64,000 bases of DNA from Clostridia bacterium (GCA_017621655.1 JAGASS010000016.1:62001-126000); one strand, 5' to 3'; counted from the first letter of the stretch, positions 8,062-16,226 are shown. The notes: generated by a model not told the origin, from the letters alone. Translations and numbers: made by a program.

Positions 8062-8535
8062 TCAGTCCTTTCTGGAACATTTTTCTGCGTCTATTGCAAG
8101 AACTAACATCAATGCGTAGAGAGAATCACGCTGATCATAGACGTCAATTATATAAGTGTCAGTCCAGTTCCAAAGCTTTTTTGACACAGAAGCAACATCC
8201 TGCCCGGCGGAGTTGACTATCGAATATTCCCATTCAAGCCAGTTACCTTCGACGTGCCAGCCGTTATAATCAATGTTGAATTTTGGCTTGAATAAAGAAA
8301 ACTCCTTACTGATGCAGCCGACATATTGATCACCTATATACATTTCAAATTTCGGAAGCCATGTGAAAATTTTCTCCTTGACGTAGCCGAGCTCTATTCC
8401 GTTTGCATCATAGATCCTAAGAAGGTGACCCCAGGACAATGCGCCTTTAACAACGAAAACCGTATTGCCTGCTTCATCGAAAATGTCATAGCTGTCGAAC
8501 CACGAAAATAAACGTTGCTTAAATAAAAGTTTCAT
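8062..8535 (-). CDS. LURP-one-related / YxjI-like protein
   Basis: This 157-residue protein resembles the LURP-one-related family (tubby C-terminal-like fold). It shows the typical run of short beta strands: FKQRLFSWFDSYDIFDEAGN, VFVVKGALSWGHLLRIYDAN, LGYVKEKIFTWLPKFEMYI, and a closing hydrophobic helix LYALMLVLAIDAEKC. Known relatives include plant LOR proteins and Bacillus YxjI; the molecular function is unsettled, and lipid or membrane association has been suggested for the fold. It has its own promoter at 8624-8652 and lies downstream of the AraC regulator on the same strand. Confidence 0.75.
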   Translation of the reverse strand: MKLLFKQRLFSWFDSYDIFDEAGNTVFVVKGALSWGHLLRIYDANGIELGYVKEKIFTWLPKFEMYIGDQYVGCISKEFSLFKPKFNIDYNGWHVEGNWLEWEYSIVNSAGQDVASVSKKLWNWTDTYIIDVYDQRDSLYALMLVLAIDAEKCSRKD

Positions 8536-8623
8536 ATATTCAAGTCTAATCCTTACATATCAATTTGGATATTAAACACCTTTTTCAAATTCTTTGGTTA
8601 AGATTAAGTTATCATACCGACAT

Positions 8624-8652
8624 ATTATAACTCATTTATGCTCAAAAATCAA
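8624..8652 (-). promoter_or_regulatory. Sigma-A promoter for the LURP-one-like gene
   Basis: On the minus strand, TTGATT (8647-8652), a 17-base spacer and TATAAT (8624-8629). It lies just beyond the AraC stop codon, so the LURP-one-like gene can be transcribed on its own. Confidence 0.7.
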
Positions 8653-8659
8653 GAGATAA

Positions 8660-9487
8660 TCACTCTACGTCGGAATCGATCCTGACTTCTCTCGGTGTTT
8701 TCCCGAACATCTCTGCGCAGACGTGATTAAAGTTGCGAATACTCTTGAAGCCGCTTTCAAAGGCGATCTGATTGATTGGCAAAGTGGTGTCCTTAAGGAG
8801 AGCGTATGCGTGATTGATACGGTACTGATATAGTATCGTAGAAAAGTTTACACCAAGCGTTTTGTTTAGCTCGCGCGACAGATACTGATGATTATATCCA
8901 AGCGACGAAGCGGCATCGCGAAGGGTAATATCGGCAGTGTAATTTTTGCTTATGTAATGAATGACGTCAATTACTGAGTTCTTTGAATTCGTAAACGGGA
9001 CGAGCTTCGCCTGTGAAAGAAAGCTGCCTCCAATAGCGTATAAAAGACCTTTGACATTTATCTTCTTCGACAACGGCATGATTCGCTTAAACGATACCTC
9101 GTCAGCGCCGAACATCTCGTTCATCTCGGATAGAAAATAGGTTAGAAATTCTTTTTTAGGTGAGAAAACAGGATCTTCCGCTTTCTTTTGTTTAATAGCA
9201 ATTGCGAGCGTAAGAATAATATTTTCGCAAAAGGAAACGCGTCGCAGAGAAGCATCCCCGATTGTCCTGAAGCTGTGCAGCTGAAGAGGAAAAATAAACA
9301 CCGCTTCGCCCTCTTTAATACGGTATTCACGCCCGTCGATAGAGCAAAGCGCCTCACCGCGCTCGACGATAAGTATTTCAAAATTCATATGTATATTTAT
9401 ATATCTGCTTACTCCGCCCGAATAGAGACCGGTTGAGAATTCATCGTCGATTTCGTTCTCTAAACAGAAGTTTATTTTATTGTTCAT
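8660..9487 (-). CDS. AraC family transcriptional regulator with cupin sensor domain
   Basis: This 275-residue regulator has a cupin-like N-terminal domain (about 30-110, with GEALCSIDGREYRIKEGEAV and FIFPLQLHSFR) and a C-terminal double helix-turn-helix (about 170-270). The first recognition unit is TLRDAASSLGYNHQYLSREL. The second is the classic IAFESGFKSIRNFNHVCAEM followed by FGKTPREVR. The family usually activates carbohydrate or stress genes on binding a small ligand. The start ATG has GGAG upstream. Its leader contains two near-identical 20-base direct repeats, so autoregulation is likely. The only close downstream gene on its strand is the LURP-one-like one; the ligand is unknown. Confidence 0.88.
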   Translation of the reverse strand: MNNKINFCLENEIDDEFSTGLYSGGVSRYINIHMNFEILIVERGEALCSIDGREYRIKEGEAVFIFPLQLHSFRTIGDASLRRVSFCENIILTLAIAIKQKKAEDPVFSPKKEFLTYFLSEMNEMFGADEVSFKRIMPLSKKINVKGLLYAIGGSFLSQAKLVPFTNSKNSVIDVIHYISKNYTADITLRDAASSLGYNHQYLSRELNKTLGVNFSTILYQYRINHAYALLKDTTLPINQIAFESGFKSIRNFNHVCAEMFGKTPREVRIDSDVE

Positions 9488-9500
9488 AACAACTCCATAA

Positions 9501-9562
9501 AATCAATATTTTGCCATAAATCATCAAATTAAGACATATAAAAATCAATATATTGCTATAAA
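9501..9562 (-). promoter_or_regulatory. Direct-repeat operator candidate in the araC-type gene leader
   Basis: Two 20-base direct repeats at 9501-9520 and 9543-9562 match at 18 of 20 positions and are 42 bases apart, about four helical turns. One overlaps the predicted transcription start and the other lies just ahead of the ribosome site. The position suits autorepression by the encoded AraC protein (inference). Confidence 0.55.
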
Positions 9563-9565
9563 CAC

Positions 9566-9594
9566 ATCATACCATATAAGTATTTAATTGTCAA
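9566..9594 (-). promoter_or_regulatory. Sigma-A promoter for the AraC-type regulator
   Basis: On the minus strand, TTGACA (9589-9594), a 17-base spacer and TATGAT (9566-9571). The leader is about 70 bases and carries the direct repeats. Confidence 0.8.
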
Positions 9595-9640
9595 TATCCG
9601 TGTACGATGAACTCAATCTTTCCGGCATATTCTAATAATC

Positions 9641-9673
9641 AAAAAAGCACGCTTCAAAAGAAGCGTGTTTTTT
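9641..9673 (-). terminator. Terminator of the LytTR/LiaF-like operon
   Basis: A hairpin (GCACGCTTC with GAAGCGTGT, loop AAAA) is flanked by A6 and T6, giving a strong T tract on the minus strand directly after the LiaF-like stop codon. It could also function on the plus strand. Confidence 0.88.
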
Positions 9674-9682
9674 ATGTTTAAT

Positions 9683-10423
9683 TTAAGCTCTTGTGATACG
9701 TACCGAGCCAAGCTCGTTTTTGCCGTTAATGAATATCGTTTTATCTGTCGTGCCTTCTTCTTCGGACGCTGATACCGCGCCAAGCTCGTTTTTGATATTG
9801 GTAACGATGTTCCATTCCTTCGGAACGTGTATCGTCATAGCTCCAAGCTCATTATAAACCTCAAGCACCATACCGCCCTTGTAGCTTTCAACGTTTGAAA
9901 AATATACGTTGCAAGCGCCAAGCTCGTTCTTAACGGTAACGGTTTCGTCCTCGGTTTCGCAGTCAACGTATACCGTCGAAGCAGTACCGGGTGAGGTGTG
10001 GTTGTGTTTTATCTTCGAAAAGCGTTTTCCGAATCTTCTTTTCGGAGTGATAAGCTTCGCGCCGATCATAAGCAGAAGCGCACAAAGGAATACGAGCCAG
10101 TTGTTGATTATGTTGCTCTTACCGAGACCGCACCAACCTGCGATATACTTCTCAAGCAGCATGAAAATGAACGCGATAGGGATGAATACCTCTGATATTT
10201 TAAGCTTGACGATCAGATCTATAAGCCAAACAAGATTAAGCGCGGTAAGTATCAAAACCCACGCGGGAATGCCGCTTAAAAATCCGAGAGAAAATCCGAC
10301 TGCATCGAGAATGATAAGCACCGCGCAGGCGATGAAAAGCAGACCGAAGGCAAGTCGGTTTACCGACAGCTTAAAATGGACTTTTTTGCCTTTTTTCGTT
10401 TCAAAATCCTTTTCATATTTCAT
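9683..10423 (-). CDS. LiaF-like membrane protein with four NELGA repeats
   Basis: This 246-residue protein has an N-terminal block of about four membrane helices (residues 20-125) resembling the LiaF transmembrane domain, then a soluble tail. The tail carries four copies of the motif NELGA/NELGS at residues 166-170, 191-195, 212-216 and 236-240, each followed by a short beta strand (CNVYFS, MTIHVP, VSAS, VRIT). This suggests a small beta-solenoid, like the LiaF C-terminal domain. LiaF-type proteins are negative regulators of cell-envelope stress signalling. The gene starts two bases after the LytTR gene stop, so the pair is translated together. I infer that this protein controls the LytTR regulator from the membrane. 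Confidence 0.78.
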   Translation of the reverse strand: MKYEKDFETKKGKKVHFKLSVNRLAFGLLFIACAVLIILDAVGFSLGFLSGIPAWVLILTALNLVWLIDLIVKLKISEVFIPIAFIFMLLEKYIAGWCGLGKSNIINNWLVFLCALLLMIGAKLITPKRRFGKRFSKIKHNHTSPGTASTVYVDCETEDETVTVKNELGACNVYFSNVESYKGGMVLEVYNELGAMTIHVPKEWNIVTNIKNELGAVSASEEEGTTDKTIFINGKNELGSVRITRA

Positions 10424-10425
10424 AA

Positions 10426-10878
10426 TTATAACCTCGTTTCATTCATTCTTTCCATAAACATTTTGTAATAGCTTCGCGACAGATACGCCTTTTTCGGGGT
10501 CGACCGAAAAGCTATCTCGGACGGACCTGCAAGGTTTTTTCTGACGGAATAGACCTCGCGGCAATTTATGATCGTCGATTTCGACGCGCGGCAAAAGGTA
10601 GGCGAAAGTATCTTTTCAAGCTCGAAAAGCCGATATGGAGACGATAGGACCTTGTCCTTTGTGTGACAAACGGTATGACCGTCTAAGCTTTCGCAGAAGA
10701 TGATCTCCTTTATCGGGATGAAATATTGAACGTCACCCGATGAAAGCAAAAGCGAATCGTTATGACCGATCGCGTTTTTGATCAGGTCTTCAAGAAATAT
10801 GACCTTTTCGTTTCTCTCCTTGCAAGAGATCAAGATCTCGTCCTCGCCGCTGTCGCATATAACAGTGCGTAGCTTCAT
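10426..10878 (-). CDS. LytTR-family DNA-binding regulator
   Basis: This 150-residue protein has a LytTR DNA-binding domain over about residues 45-147 (IPIKEIIFCESLDGHTVCHT, LFELEKILSPTFCRASKSTI, then INCREVYSV and YLSRSYYKMF). A short N-terminal part, too small for a receiver domain, precedes it, so it is not a normal response regulator. The start at 10878 is fixed by AAAGGAGGG just upstream; the longer frame lacks a ribosome site. It forms a two-gene operon with the LiaF-like protein, resembling LytTR regulatory systems in which a cotranscribed membrane protein inhibits the regulator. Phased ACAGGT repeats upstream of its promoter suggest autoregulation. Confidence 0.88.
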   Translation of the reverse strand: MKLRTVICDSGEDEILISCKERNEKVIFLEDLIKNAIGHNDSLLLSSGDVQYFIPIKEIIFCESLDGHTVCHTKDKVLSSPYRLFELEKILSPTFCRASKSTIINCREVYSVRKNLAGPSEIAFRSTPKKAYLSRSYYKMFMERMNETRL

Positions 10879-10901
10879 TTCATCCCTCCTTTGCTGATTA
10901 A

Positions 10902-10930
10902 ATGATAACACAAACGTCAAAAAAAGTAAA
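10902..10930 (-). promoter_or_regulatory. Promoter of the LytTR operon
   Basis: On the minus strand, TTTACT (10925-10930), a 17-base spacer and TATCAT (10902-10907). The poor -35 box is typical of a promoter that needs an activator bound just upstream. Confidence 0.6.
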
Positions 10931-10943
10931 TATTTTGTTCTTA

Positions 10944-10973
10944 ACAGGTCAAAAAATGTGACCGACAGGTAAA
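10944..10973. promoter_or_regulatory. Candidate LytTR operator, two ACAGGT direct repeats 21 bases apart
   Basis: ACAGGTCAA starts at 10944 and ACAGGTAAA at 10965, two helical turns apart. LytTR regulators bind pairs of roughly 9-base direct repeats, often ACAGTT-like, with this spacing. The pair lies 14 bases upstream of the LytTR -35 box. A GGTCA/TGACC inverted repeat lies between them. Confidence 0.6.
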
Positions 10974-11073
10974 AATAACGCCGAAAACCAACTTTTTTCT
11001 AGTATTTTGCGATCCGAGAAGCACATAATAACTTTGCGGCACAAAGCCGCGAAAACAAGTGCGGAGGAGCATG

Positions 11074-11889
11074 ATGAAAATAAAAATCATAACGGCGCTT
11101 TTGCTCGCGTTTGCTTTACCGGTCATCGGTTACGCATCAGGCGGCTCTGAGATCGGTGCGCTTAAAAATTCAAACTGCTTTAACTGGTACTGCAAAAAAA
11201 GCGAAAGCGGAAATCCGCCTCCGCTTCCGACCGAGTTTACCTTTATTAAGGAATACGGCGGATATTATCTTGACGAAGACGCGACGGAGGACGATAAGGT
11301 TATCTATCTTACCTTCGACTGCGGATATGAAAACGGAAATATCGAGAAGATACTCGATACACTAAAAAAGCACGATGCAAGCGGAGCGTTCTTCGTTCTG
11401 AAAAATCTTGTAAAAAAGAATCCCGAGCTTGTAACAAGAATGGTAAACGAGGGTCACCTTGTCTGTAATCACACGTCAAATCATAAGGATATGACGAAAA
11501 TGACCTCGATAGAGGAATTTAGGAAAGAGCTTGACGAGCTGAATGACGTAATGCTCGAAAACGTCGGACACGGGCTGTGCCCGTTTTACCGACCGCCTGA
11601 GGGAAGATTCAACCTTGAAAACCTCAAATGGGCATCCGAGCTTGGTTATAAAACGGTCTTCTGGAGCTGTGCATACGACGACTGGGACAATAATAGGCAG
11701 ATGCCAAACGAAAAAGCGATGAATAAGCTTATGAGCCGTCTTCACAACGGCGAGGTACTGCTTCTTCATCCGACGTCAAGCACGAATGCCGCGATACTCG
11801 ATGAGTTTCTGACGACTCTTTCCGGTATGGGCTACCGCTTCGGTAACCTCTATGAGCTGACCGGCAGCTCGATGATCGAGCCACGGTAA
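11074..11889 (+). CDS. PdaA-type polysaccharide deacetylase
   Basis: This is a 271-residue exported or membrane-anchored NodB-type deacetylase. A signal segment (KIKIITALLLAFALPVIGYA) is followed by the PdaA-like region NWYCKK...PPPLP and the catalytic domain. Visible motifs are LTFDCGYENG (catalytic and metal Asp), NHTSNH (metal His), RPPEGR and LLLHPTSS. The TFD.GYENG form is characteristic of Bacillus PdaA, which deacetylates N-acetylmuramic acid on the way to muramic delta-lactam in spore cortex. Whether this organism forms spores is not shown here. GGAGG at 11063-11067 serves ATG 11074 best; ATG 11071 and GTG 11059 are alternatives. The gene faces away from the LytTR operon and might share its operator. 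Confidence 0.83.
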   Translation: MKIKIITALLLAFALPVIGYASGGSEIGALKNSNCFNWYCKKSESGNPPPLPTEFTFIKEYGGYYLDEDATEDDKVIYLTFDCGYENGNIEKILDTLKKHDASGAFFVLKNLVKKNPELVTRMVNEGHLVCNHTSNHKDMTKMTSIEEFRKELDELNDVMLENVGHGLCPFYRPPEGRFNLENLKWASELGYKTVFWSCAYDDWDNNRQMPNEKAMNKLMSRLHNGEVLLLHPTSSTNAAILDEFLTTLSGMGYRFGNLYELTGSSMIEPR

Positions 11890-11890
11890 A

Positions 11891-11921
11891 AAAGAGATCC
11901 CCCTGCGCTTGCAGGGGGATC
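11891..11921 (-). terminator. Terminator of the ComEC-like operon
   Basis: An 11-base GC-rich stem (GATCCCCCTGC with GCAGGGGGATC, loop GCTT) has an A-rich left flank, so the T tract is on the minus strand, right after the 11930 stop codon. It may also stop the converging deacetylase transcript. Confidence 0.8.
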
Positions 11922-11929
11922 GTTATGTA

Positions 11930-12871
11930 TTATGCGGTAGGGCGGAGCAGAGTTACCTTTTCGCCGTCGCTTGAGAAGACGACATTTCCGACCTTATCTG
12001 TGCGGTAATATTTGATTCCGAGCTTGTTAAGAGTCTTGATGGTCTCGGTGTGCGGATGCCCGTATGTATTATCCTTTCCGCAGCTTATGACTGCGTATTT
12101 GGGACTGATGACGGTAATGAACTCAAGCGAGCTTGAGGTGCTTGCGCCGTGATGACCGACCTTCAGAACGTCAGCGCGGAACTCGCTCGACGAAAACTTT
12201 TCAAGCATATCCTTTTCGGACGGCTCTTCTGCGTCGCCTGTAAACATAAACGAGGTCTTTCCGTAATCAAGCCGAAGAACTATGCTCATATTGTTAAGAT
12301 CATCTGTCTTATTTACAGGTCCCAGGATCTTCATATTTGCGTTATCAAGCTTGATAATATCGCCGACCTTGGCAACGTGAATAGGTATGTCTTTTTTATC
12401 AATAGCCAGAAGAAGATTGGTAAAAGTCGCAGTATTGGTCTCAATATCTGGCATAACGACCTTTCCAATGCTAAGCGCTTCAATTATCTGCTTTGCCGAG
12501 CCGATGTGATCGGCGTGCGGATGCGTGAGAACGAAATAATCAATGTGCTTCACCTTTTGATAGGAGAGATATTCGATTATGTTATCGCCCTCGTCATTGG
12601 TCGATGCGTCAATGAGAACCGTTTTTCCGCTAGGTAAAACTATGAGAGAGCAGTCACCCTGACCGACGTCAAGGAAATGTACCGCCATATCGCCGTCGGG
12701 GACCGTTATCTGCCTCGGCTCTTCTATGAACGGAAGATACTTAGAAAGAAATTCCCAAGCACCCGGTATCGCTTTCAGTGCGATAGCCGCACAAATTATC
12801 AGAGCTAAAGCTAAAAGTGCTTTTAAGCCCTTAAGCTTGCGTTTTCTGTTTCTGCTTTTCTTTTTAGCCAT
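11930..12871 (-). CDS. ComEC/Rec2-like metallo-beta-lactamase-fold hydrolase, membrane-anchored
   Basis: This 313-residue protein has a very basic N-terminus, one membrane helix (about 15-35) and a metallo-beta-lactamase domain outside the membrane. The domain has FLDVGQGDCSLIVLPSGKTV, the metal-binding motif THPHADHIG, FTGDAEEPSE and VGHHGASTSSS. These match the C-terminal domain of the competence protein ComEC, which may be a nuclease for incoming DNA, but the ComEC channel domain is absent. Stand-alone versions are common in Firmicutes and their substrate is not established. It overlaps the upstream CmpB-like gene by 8 bases and is the last gene of the yfhO operon. Confidence 0.83.
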   Translation of the reverse strand: MAKKKSRNRKRKLKGLKALLALALIICAAIALKAIPGAWEFLSKYLPFIEEPRQITVPDGDMAVHFLDVGQGDCSLIVLPSGKTVLIDASTNDEGDNIIEYLSYQKVKHIDYFVLTHPHADHIGSAKQIIEALSIGKVVMPDIETNTATFTNLLLAIDKKDIPIHVAKVGDIIKLDNANMKILGPVNKTDDLNNMSIVLRLDYGKTSFMFTGDAEEPSEKDMLEKFSSSEFRADVLKVGHHGASTSSSLEFITVISPKYAVISCGKDNTYGHPHTETIKTLNKLGIKYYRTDKVGNVVFSSDGEKVTLLRPTA

Positions 12872-13295
12872 TTGTCTTCTGCTCCCATTGAATAGGTATT
12901 TTATCAGCCGTTTTACTTAAATATATTACGGGAAATGCAATCATAAAACGGATAATGCTCTCACGCGGACATATCTGCCCGAGAACGTGAAAAAGACTGT
13001 CGGAAAAATCCCACAAATGCAGGTGCATAACTCGATTCGTGACGATTCCGAGCGCAAGCTCGACAGCTGTTATCGCGAAGGTCGAAAGAAGCGCCCGCGT
13101 GTATATCGGCTCGTCGGTCAAAGCGCGGTTTATTTTGTGGATTATTGCAAAATAAATGCCCATTATGATCGAGGCGGCGAAGATCACTCTTTCGTGATAA
13201 AGAAGCTCAAGAAATGCACCGAAAATTACACCGCAGGAGATCATAAAAACATATCCGTGAACGCCGTTGTTTTTTAAATTATTAAGCCCTTGCAT
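12864..13295 (-). CDS. Small CmpB-like multi-pass membrane protein
   Basis: This 143-residue protein has four predicted membrane helices. The region HLHLWDFSDSLFHVLGQICP resembles the conserved core of the family labelled putative ABC-transporter type IV (CmpB-like), in which a W-D-[YF]-S and a GQIC motif occur. Known members have more helices or a second copy; this one is short. The start at 13295 follows GAGG at good spacing; the GTG at 13304 is less likely. It lies between yfhO and the ComEC-like gene on one transcript. No catalytic residues are evident and the function is unknown. Confidence 0.62.
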   Translation of the reverse strand: MQGLNNLKNNGVHGYVFMISCGVIFGAFLELLYHERVIFAASIIMGIYFAIIHKINRALTDEPIYTRALLSTFAITAVELALGIVTNRVMHLHLWDFSDSLFHVLGQICPRESIIRFMIAFPVIYLSKTADKIPIQWEQKTNG

Positions 13296-13354
13296 AACCG
13301 TCACCTCATAAGTATTTATTAAAAGGGTTGACGGATTAACAAGGGCTTATTCTT

Positions 13355-16087
13355 TTAGAAAATATTATTTTGCTCTGCCCATTTTCTCTTGTCGCGCTTC
13401 TTTTTCAGTACGTCGTAAACGATAGCGCCGGCAAAGAAAATAACGCCTATTATAGATATTGCAGAGCCGTAAACGTAGCACTTCGGACGGTAGGTGAAGG
13501 TCACCTTATGAGTGCCTTCGGAAATTTCTACTGCAATCTGGCTGTCGTTGATCTTGATGAGGTCTGCGCGCTTTCCGTCGACTTCAACTATCCAGCCCTC
13601 GTCGAAAGTAATCGATGAAACGAGAAGCGACTGACCCTCGGTTATCGTTACTGTGCCTTCAATGTGATCCTCTTCGAATTTCGTAATATTGAGATTTGAT
13701 TTTGCTATCTCTTCAAAGGTGCTCTTGAACAGCTCGGTATTGAGACCGAAGAAATATTCCTGGTTATTTCTGATATATATCGGCTCATCGGTAAGCGTGA
13801 GCGTAACGGTTATCATCTGATCCTCGTCGAAGATTCCGAGATATTGCACGCAGTCGCTCTTATTGCCCATATACGTGCCGATGTGTCTGCCGTTTACCGA
13901 AAGATTACATTCTCTCGGATAATCGGTCGGGATATACATATAAACCGGCTCGCCGGCTTTTACCTCAACGATATAATCGATCTTGGCAGTACCCGTGCTT
14001 CTTGCGCTGTACTTTCTGTGATTCGTAGCAAAATCCGTTCTGATGTTCGTATATACCGTATCGTCGTGATAAAGTGCGTCGAAAAGAACGATCTCCTCGT
14101 CACTGCCCAAAACAGCCGTTGCCATCGCGTTCATAAGCTGAAGAGGAGACTCGTAATCGGATATTTCAAAATATTTCATCATATCAGAAGAGCCGTAGGC
14201 GAGAGAAAGAGCATAGGGATTTTCGTAAAGATAGAGCTTGTCGGGAGAACCGATAATTTCGGGTCTGTATTTCTTATCGACGGTCATCGTATGGATCTCA
14301 TTCCATACCTGATTTTCTATTTGCTCGTTTGAGATAACGTATTTGATTCCGATGAACGCATCGGAAACGGGTGTACCGCCGAGGTACTGTGACCAGTGCG
14401 ATTTAGACGCGTAGCCGTAGCGGTGAAGAAGATCGATTATCGATTTGTTGAGAGTCGAGGTCGAATTTGAAATGCCGTAGTAATTGAGCGTCATCGAGTC
14501 GTTCGTGCGTCCGTTGTACTGACGGTGGAAATTTTTTTCCATGCGGAAGAAGGGCGATTTATCGATCTTCTTAACATAGTCGACCATCGGCTGTACCGCC
14601 TCGTAATAGTTGTTATACGAGTCACGCGAGGACATGATAACGTCCTCATCGAGCGCAGATGCGTTTAATAGACCCGCACCGAAAAGCTCAGCACAAACGA
14701 GAAGCAAAACTACTGCCGTTCCCATTCCGTTATACTTTTTCCGATAAACGAAATACAGAGCTATGCAGAAGACGCCTATAGCGATTATCGAGAACCAGAC
14801 GGTGTTGAAATCGTCAACGTTTTTGTAGCTCAGCTTCTGTATAATGGCAACGAGAAGAACGAGTATTCCGCCCGTTATTGCAACGTTTTTGAAGTTTGAG
14901 TGCTGAAGATTCGAATACGCCTTGTAGGCGCAAACGAGTATCAGGAAAATGAATATAAAGCTGTAACGGTAGTTCAGCCAGTTCGGCTTCTGGAAGCCGT
15001 GCCATACCATATCGAGTGCGTTGATATTGAACGAGAAGAGAAGGAGCGAAAGAAGCACGCCCGTCATCATTCTTTCACGCCAATTAATACGCGAGGTGAT
15101 AAAGTAGATCGGGAGGAGGAGAAGGGTAATTACACCGCAGTATACGAATGGAAGCCCCTCGGGACGAACGGTGTCGTATGAGCCGGGAAGAAGCTTGACG
15201 ATGAAATCAAGCCAGTCAAAGCGCTGAGTCCAGGCGAAATCGGGATCCGAGAAGGTGTTTTTACCAAACTGGAGCGAGGTGTAGGCGGGAAGAACGATTA
15301 TCGCAGAAATCGCAATAGAAATAGCGGAATAGATGATAATTCTTCCGAAGGATTTGAAGAAATGGTTGTCCTCAAGCCAGAAGTTGTTTCCGTATCTGTG
15401 AGAGCTTGCGAGGTAGTAGCAGAAGAAGTAGATCGCAACGTAAATGCAGACCATATATCCGATGTAGAACGAGGTAAGCAGACACATCGCAAGGGAAACG
15501 ACGAAGAGCTTAAAGTCGCCGCGCTTTATTATTCTCTCGATTCCCAGCGTAACGAGTGGCAGATAGATAAGGCAGTCAAACCACATCGTATTGTTCGCCA
15601 TAACAACGGCATAGCCAGAGAGGGCGTAGCAGGTCGAGAAGATTATCGTGTTAAGCGGTGTCGTCTTGTAGGATTCGTTGAGATAATACGACATCGTAAC
15701 GCCCATCGTGCCTGCCTTGAGAAGGATGATAAGCAGAAGTGCCTCGGTTATATTGCTGTGCGAAAACAGCGAAACAAGGAAGGAGAATGGGCTGGAAACG
15801 TAATAAGCAAAAATGCCCATGTATTCGCCGCCCATGGACCTTGTCCACGAATATAGGAAAGATCCGCCCTCGGCGAGCTTGTTCTTGAGGTCGGCAAAGA
15901 AGTTTACGTACTGACCGTTAAGGTCGAGGACGAGCACCGAGTTGTTTCCGAAAGGGAACACCTCAAGGGCGATATATATCATCCACATTATCATTACGGG
16001 GATTATAAACGCTAAAAAGAGGAAGCTGTGATCTCTTCGCCACGCGTTAAACCTCGTCAGGTATGATTTGAAAGCAGTTTTCATCAT
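13355..16087 (-). CDS. YfhO family membrane protein (GT-C-like)
   Basis: This 910-residue protein has about a dozen membrane helices over residues 20-470, a large extracytoplasmic domain (about 480-860), and a final membrane helix (YGSAISIIGVIFFAGAIVYD) followed by a basic tail. The N-terminal region has LDLNGQYVNFF and SMGGEYMGIFAYYVSSPFSF, the conserved first loop of YfhO proteins. The YfhO family belongs to GT-C-type membrane glycosyltransferases and is linked in Bacillus and Listeria relatives to glycosylation of lipoteichoic acid or other envelope glycopolymers. The second ATG at 16084 has better spacing to GAGG than the first. It heads a three-gene operon. Confidence 0.85.
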   Translation of the reverse strand: MMKTAFKSYLTRFNAWRRDHSFLFLAFIIPVMIMWMIYIALEVFPFGNNSVLVLDLNGQYVNFFADLKNKLAEGGSFLYSWTRSMGGEYMGIFAYYVSSPFSFLVSLFSHSNITEALLLIILLKAGTMGVTMSYYLNESYKTTPLNTIIFSTCYALSGYAVVMANNTMWFDCLIYLPLVTLGIERIIKRGDFKLFVVSLAMCLLTSFYIGYMVCIYVAIYFFCYYLASSHRYGNNFWLEDNHFFKSFGRIIIYSAISIAISAIIVLPAYTSLQFGKNTFSDPDFAWTQRFDWLDFIVKLLPGSYDTVRPEGLPFVYCGVITLLLLPIYFITSRINWRERMMTGVLLSLLLFSFNINALDMVWHGFQKPNWLNYRYSFIFIFLILVCAYKAYSNLQHSNFKNVAITGGILVLLVAIIQKLSYKNVDDFNTVWFSIIAIGVFCIALYFVYRKKYNGMGTAVVLLLVCAELFGAGLLNASALDEDVIMSSRDSYNNYYEAVQPMVDYVKKIDKSPFFRMEKNFHRQYNGRTNDSMTLNYYGISNSTSTLNKSIIDLLHRYGYASKSHWSQYLGGTPVSDAFIGIKYVISNEQIENQVWNEIHTMTVDKKYRPEIIGSPDKLYLYENPYALSLAYGSSDMMKYFEISDYESPLQLMNAMATAVLGSDEEIVLFDALYHDDTVYTNIRTDFATNHRKYSARSTGTAKIDYIVEVKAGEPVYMYIPTDYPRECNLSVNGRHIGTYMGNKSDCVQYLGIFDEDQMITVTLTLTDEPIYIRNNQEYFFGLNTELFKSTFEEIAKSNLNITKFEEDHIEGTVTITEGQSLLVSSITFDEGWIVEVDGKRADLIKINDSQIAVEISEGTHKVTFTYRPKCYVYGSAISIIGVIFFAGAIVYDVLKKKRDKRKWAEQNNIF

Positions 16088-16113
16088 TTTCCTCGCAAAA
16101 AATAGTTAAAATA

Positions 16114-16142
16114 ATTATAACACATTTTTCCAACCGTGTAAA
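16114..16142 (-). promoter_or_regulatory. Sigma-A promoter for the yfhO operon
   Basis: On the minus strand, TTTACA (16137-16142), a 17-base spacer and TATAAT (16114-16119). It faces away from the ruvC promoter. Confidence 0.8.
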
Positions 16143-16197
16143 CACATTTAACTAAAATATATATTATTATAAAATTATAAATTTTTCGGAGTATAAA

Positions 16198-16226
16198 TTG
16201 ACTTATTTCTCTCAATGTGATATAAT
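16198..16226 (+). promoter_or_regulatory. Sigma-A promoter for the ruvCAB operon
   Basis: TTGACT (16198-16203), a 17-base spacer and TATAAT (16221-16226). No SOS box (LexA site) is recognisable around it. Confidence 0.82.

Noticed and set aside
10947..10964. GGTCA/TGACC inverted repeat as the main LytTR operator
   Set aside because: The direct ACAGGT repeats at 21-base spacing fit the known LytTR binding mode better; the inverted repeat lies between them and may be incidental.
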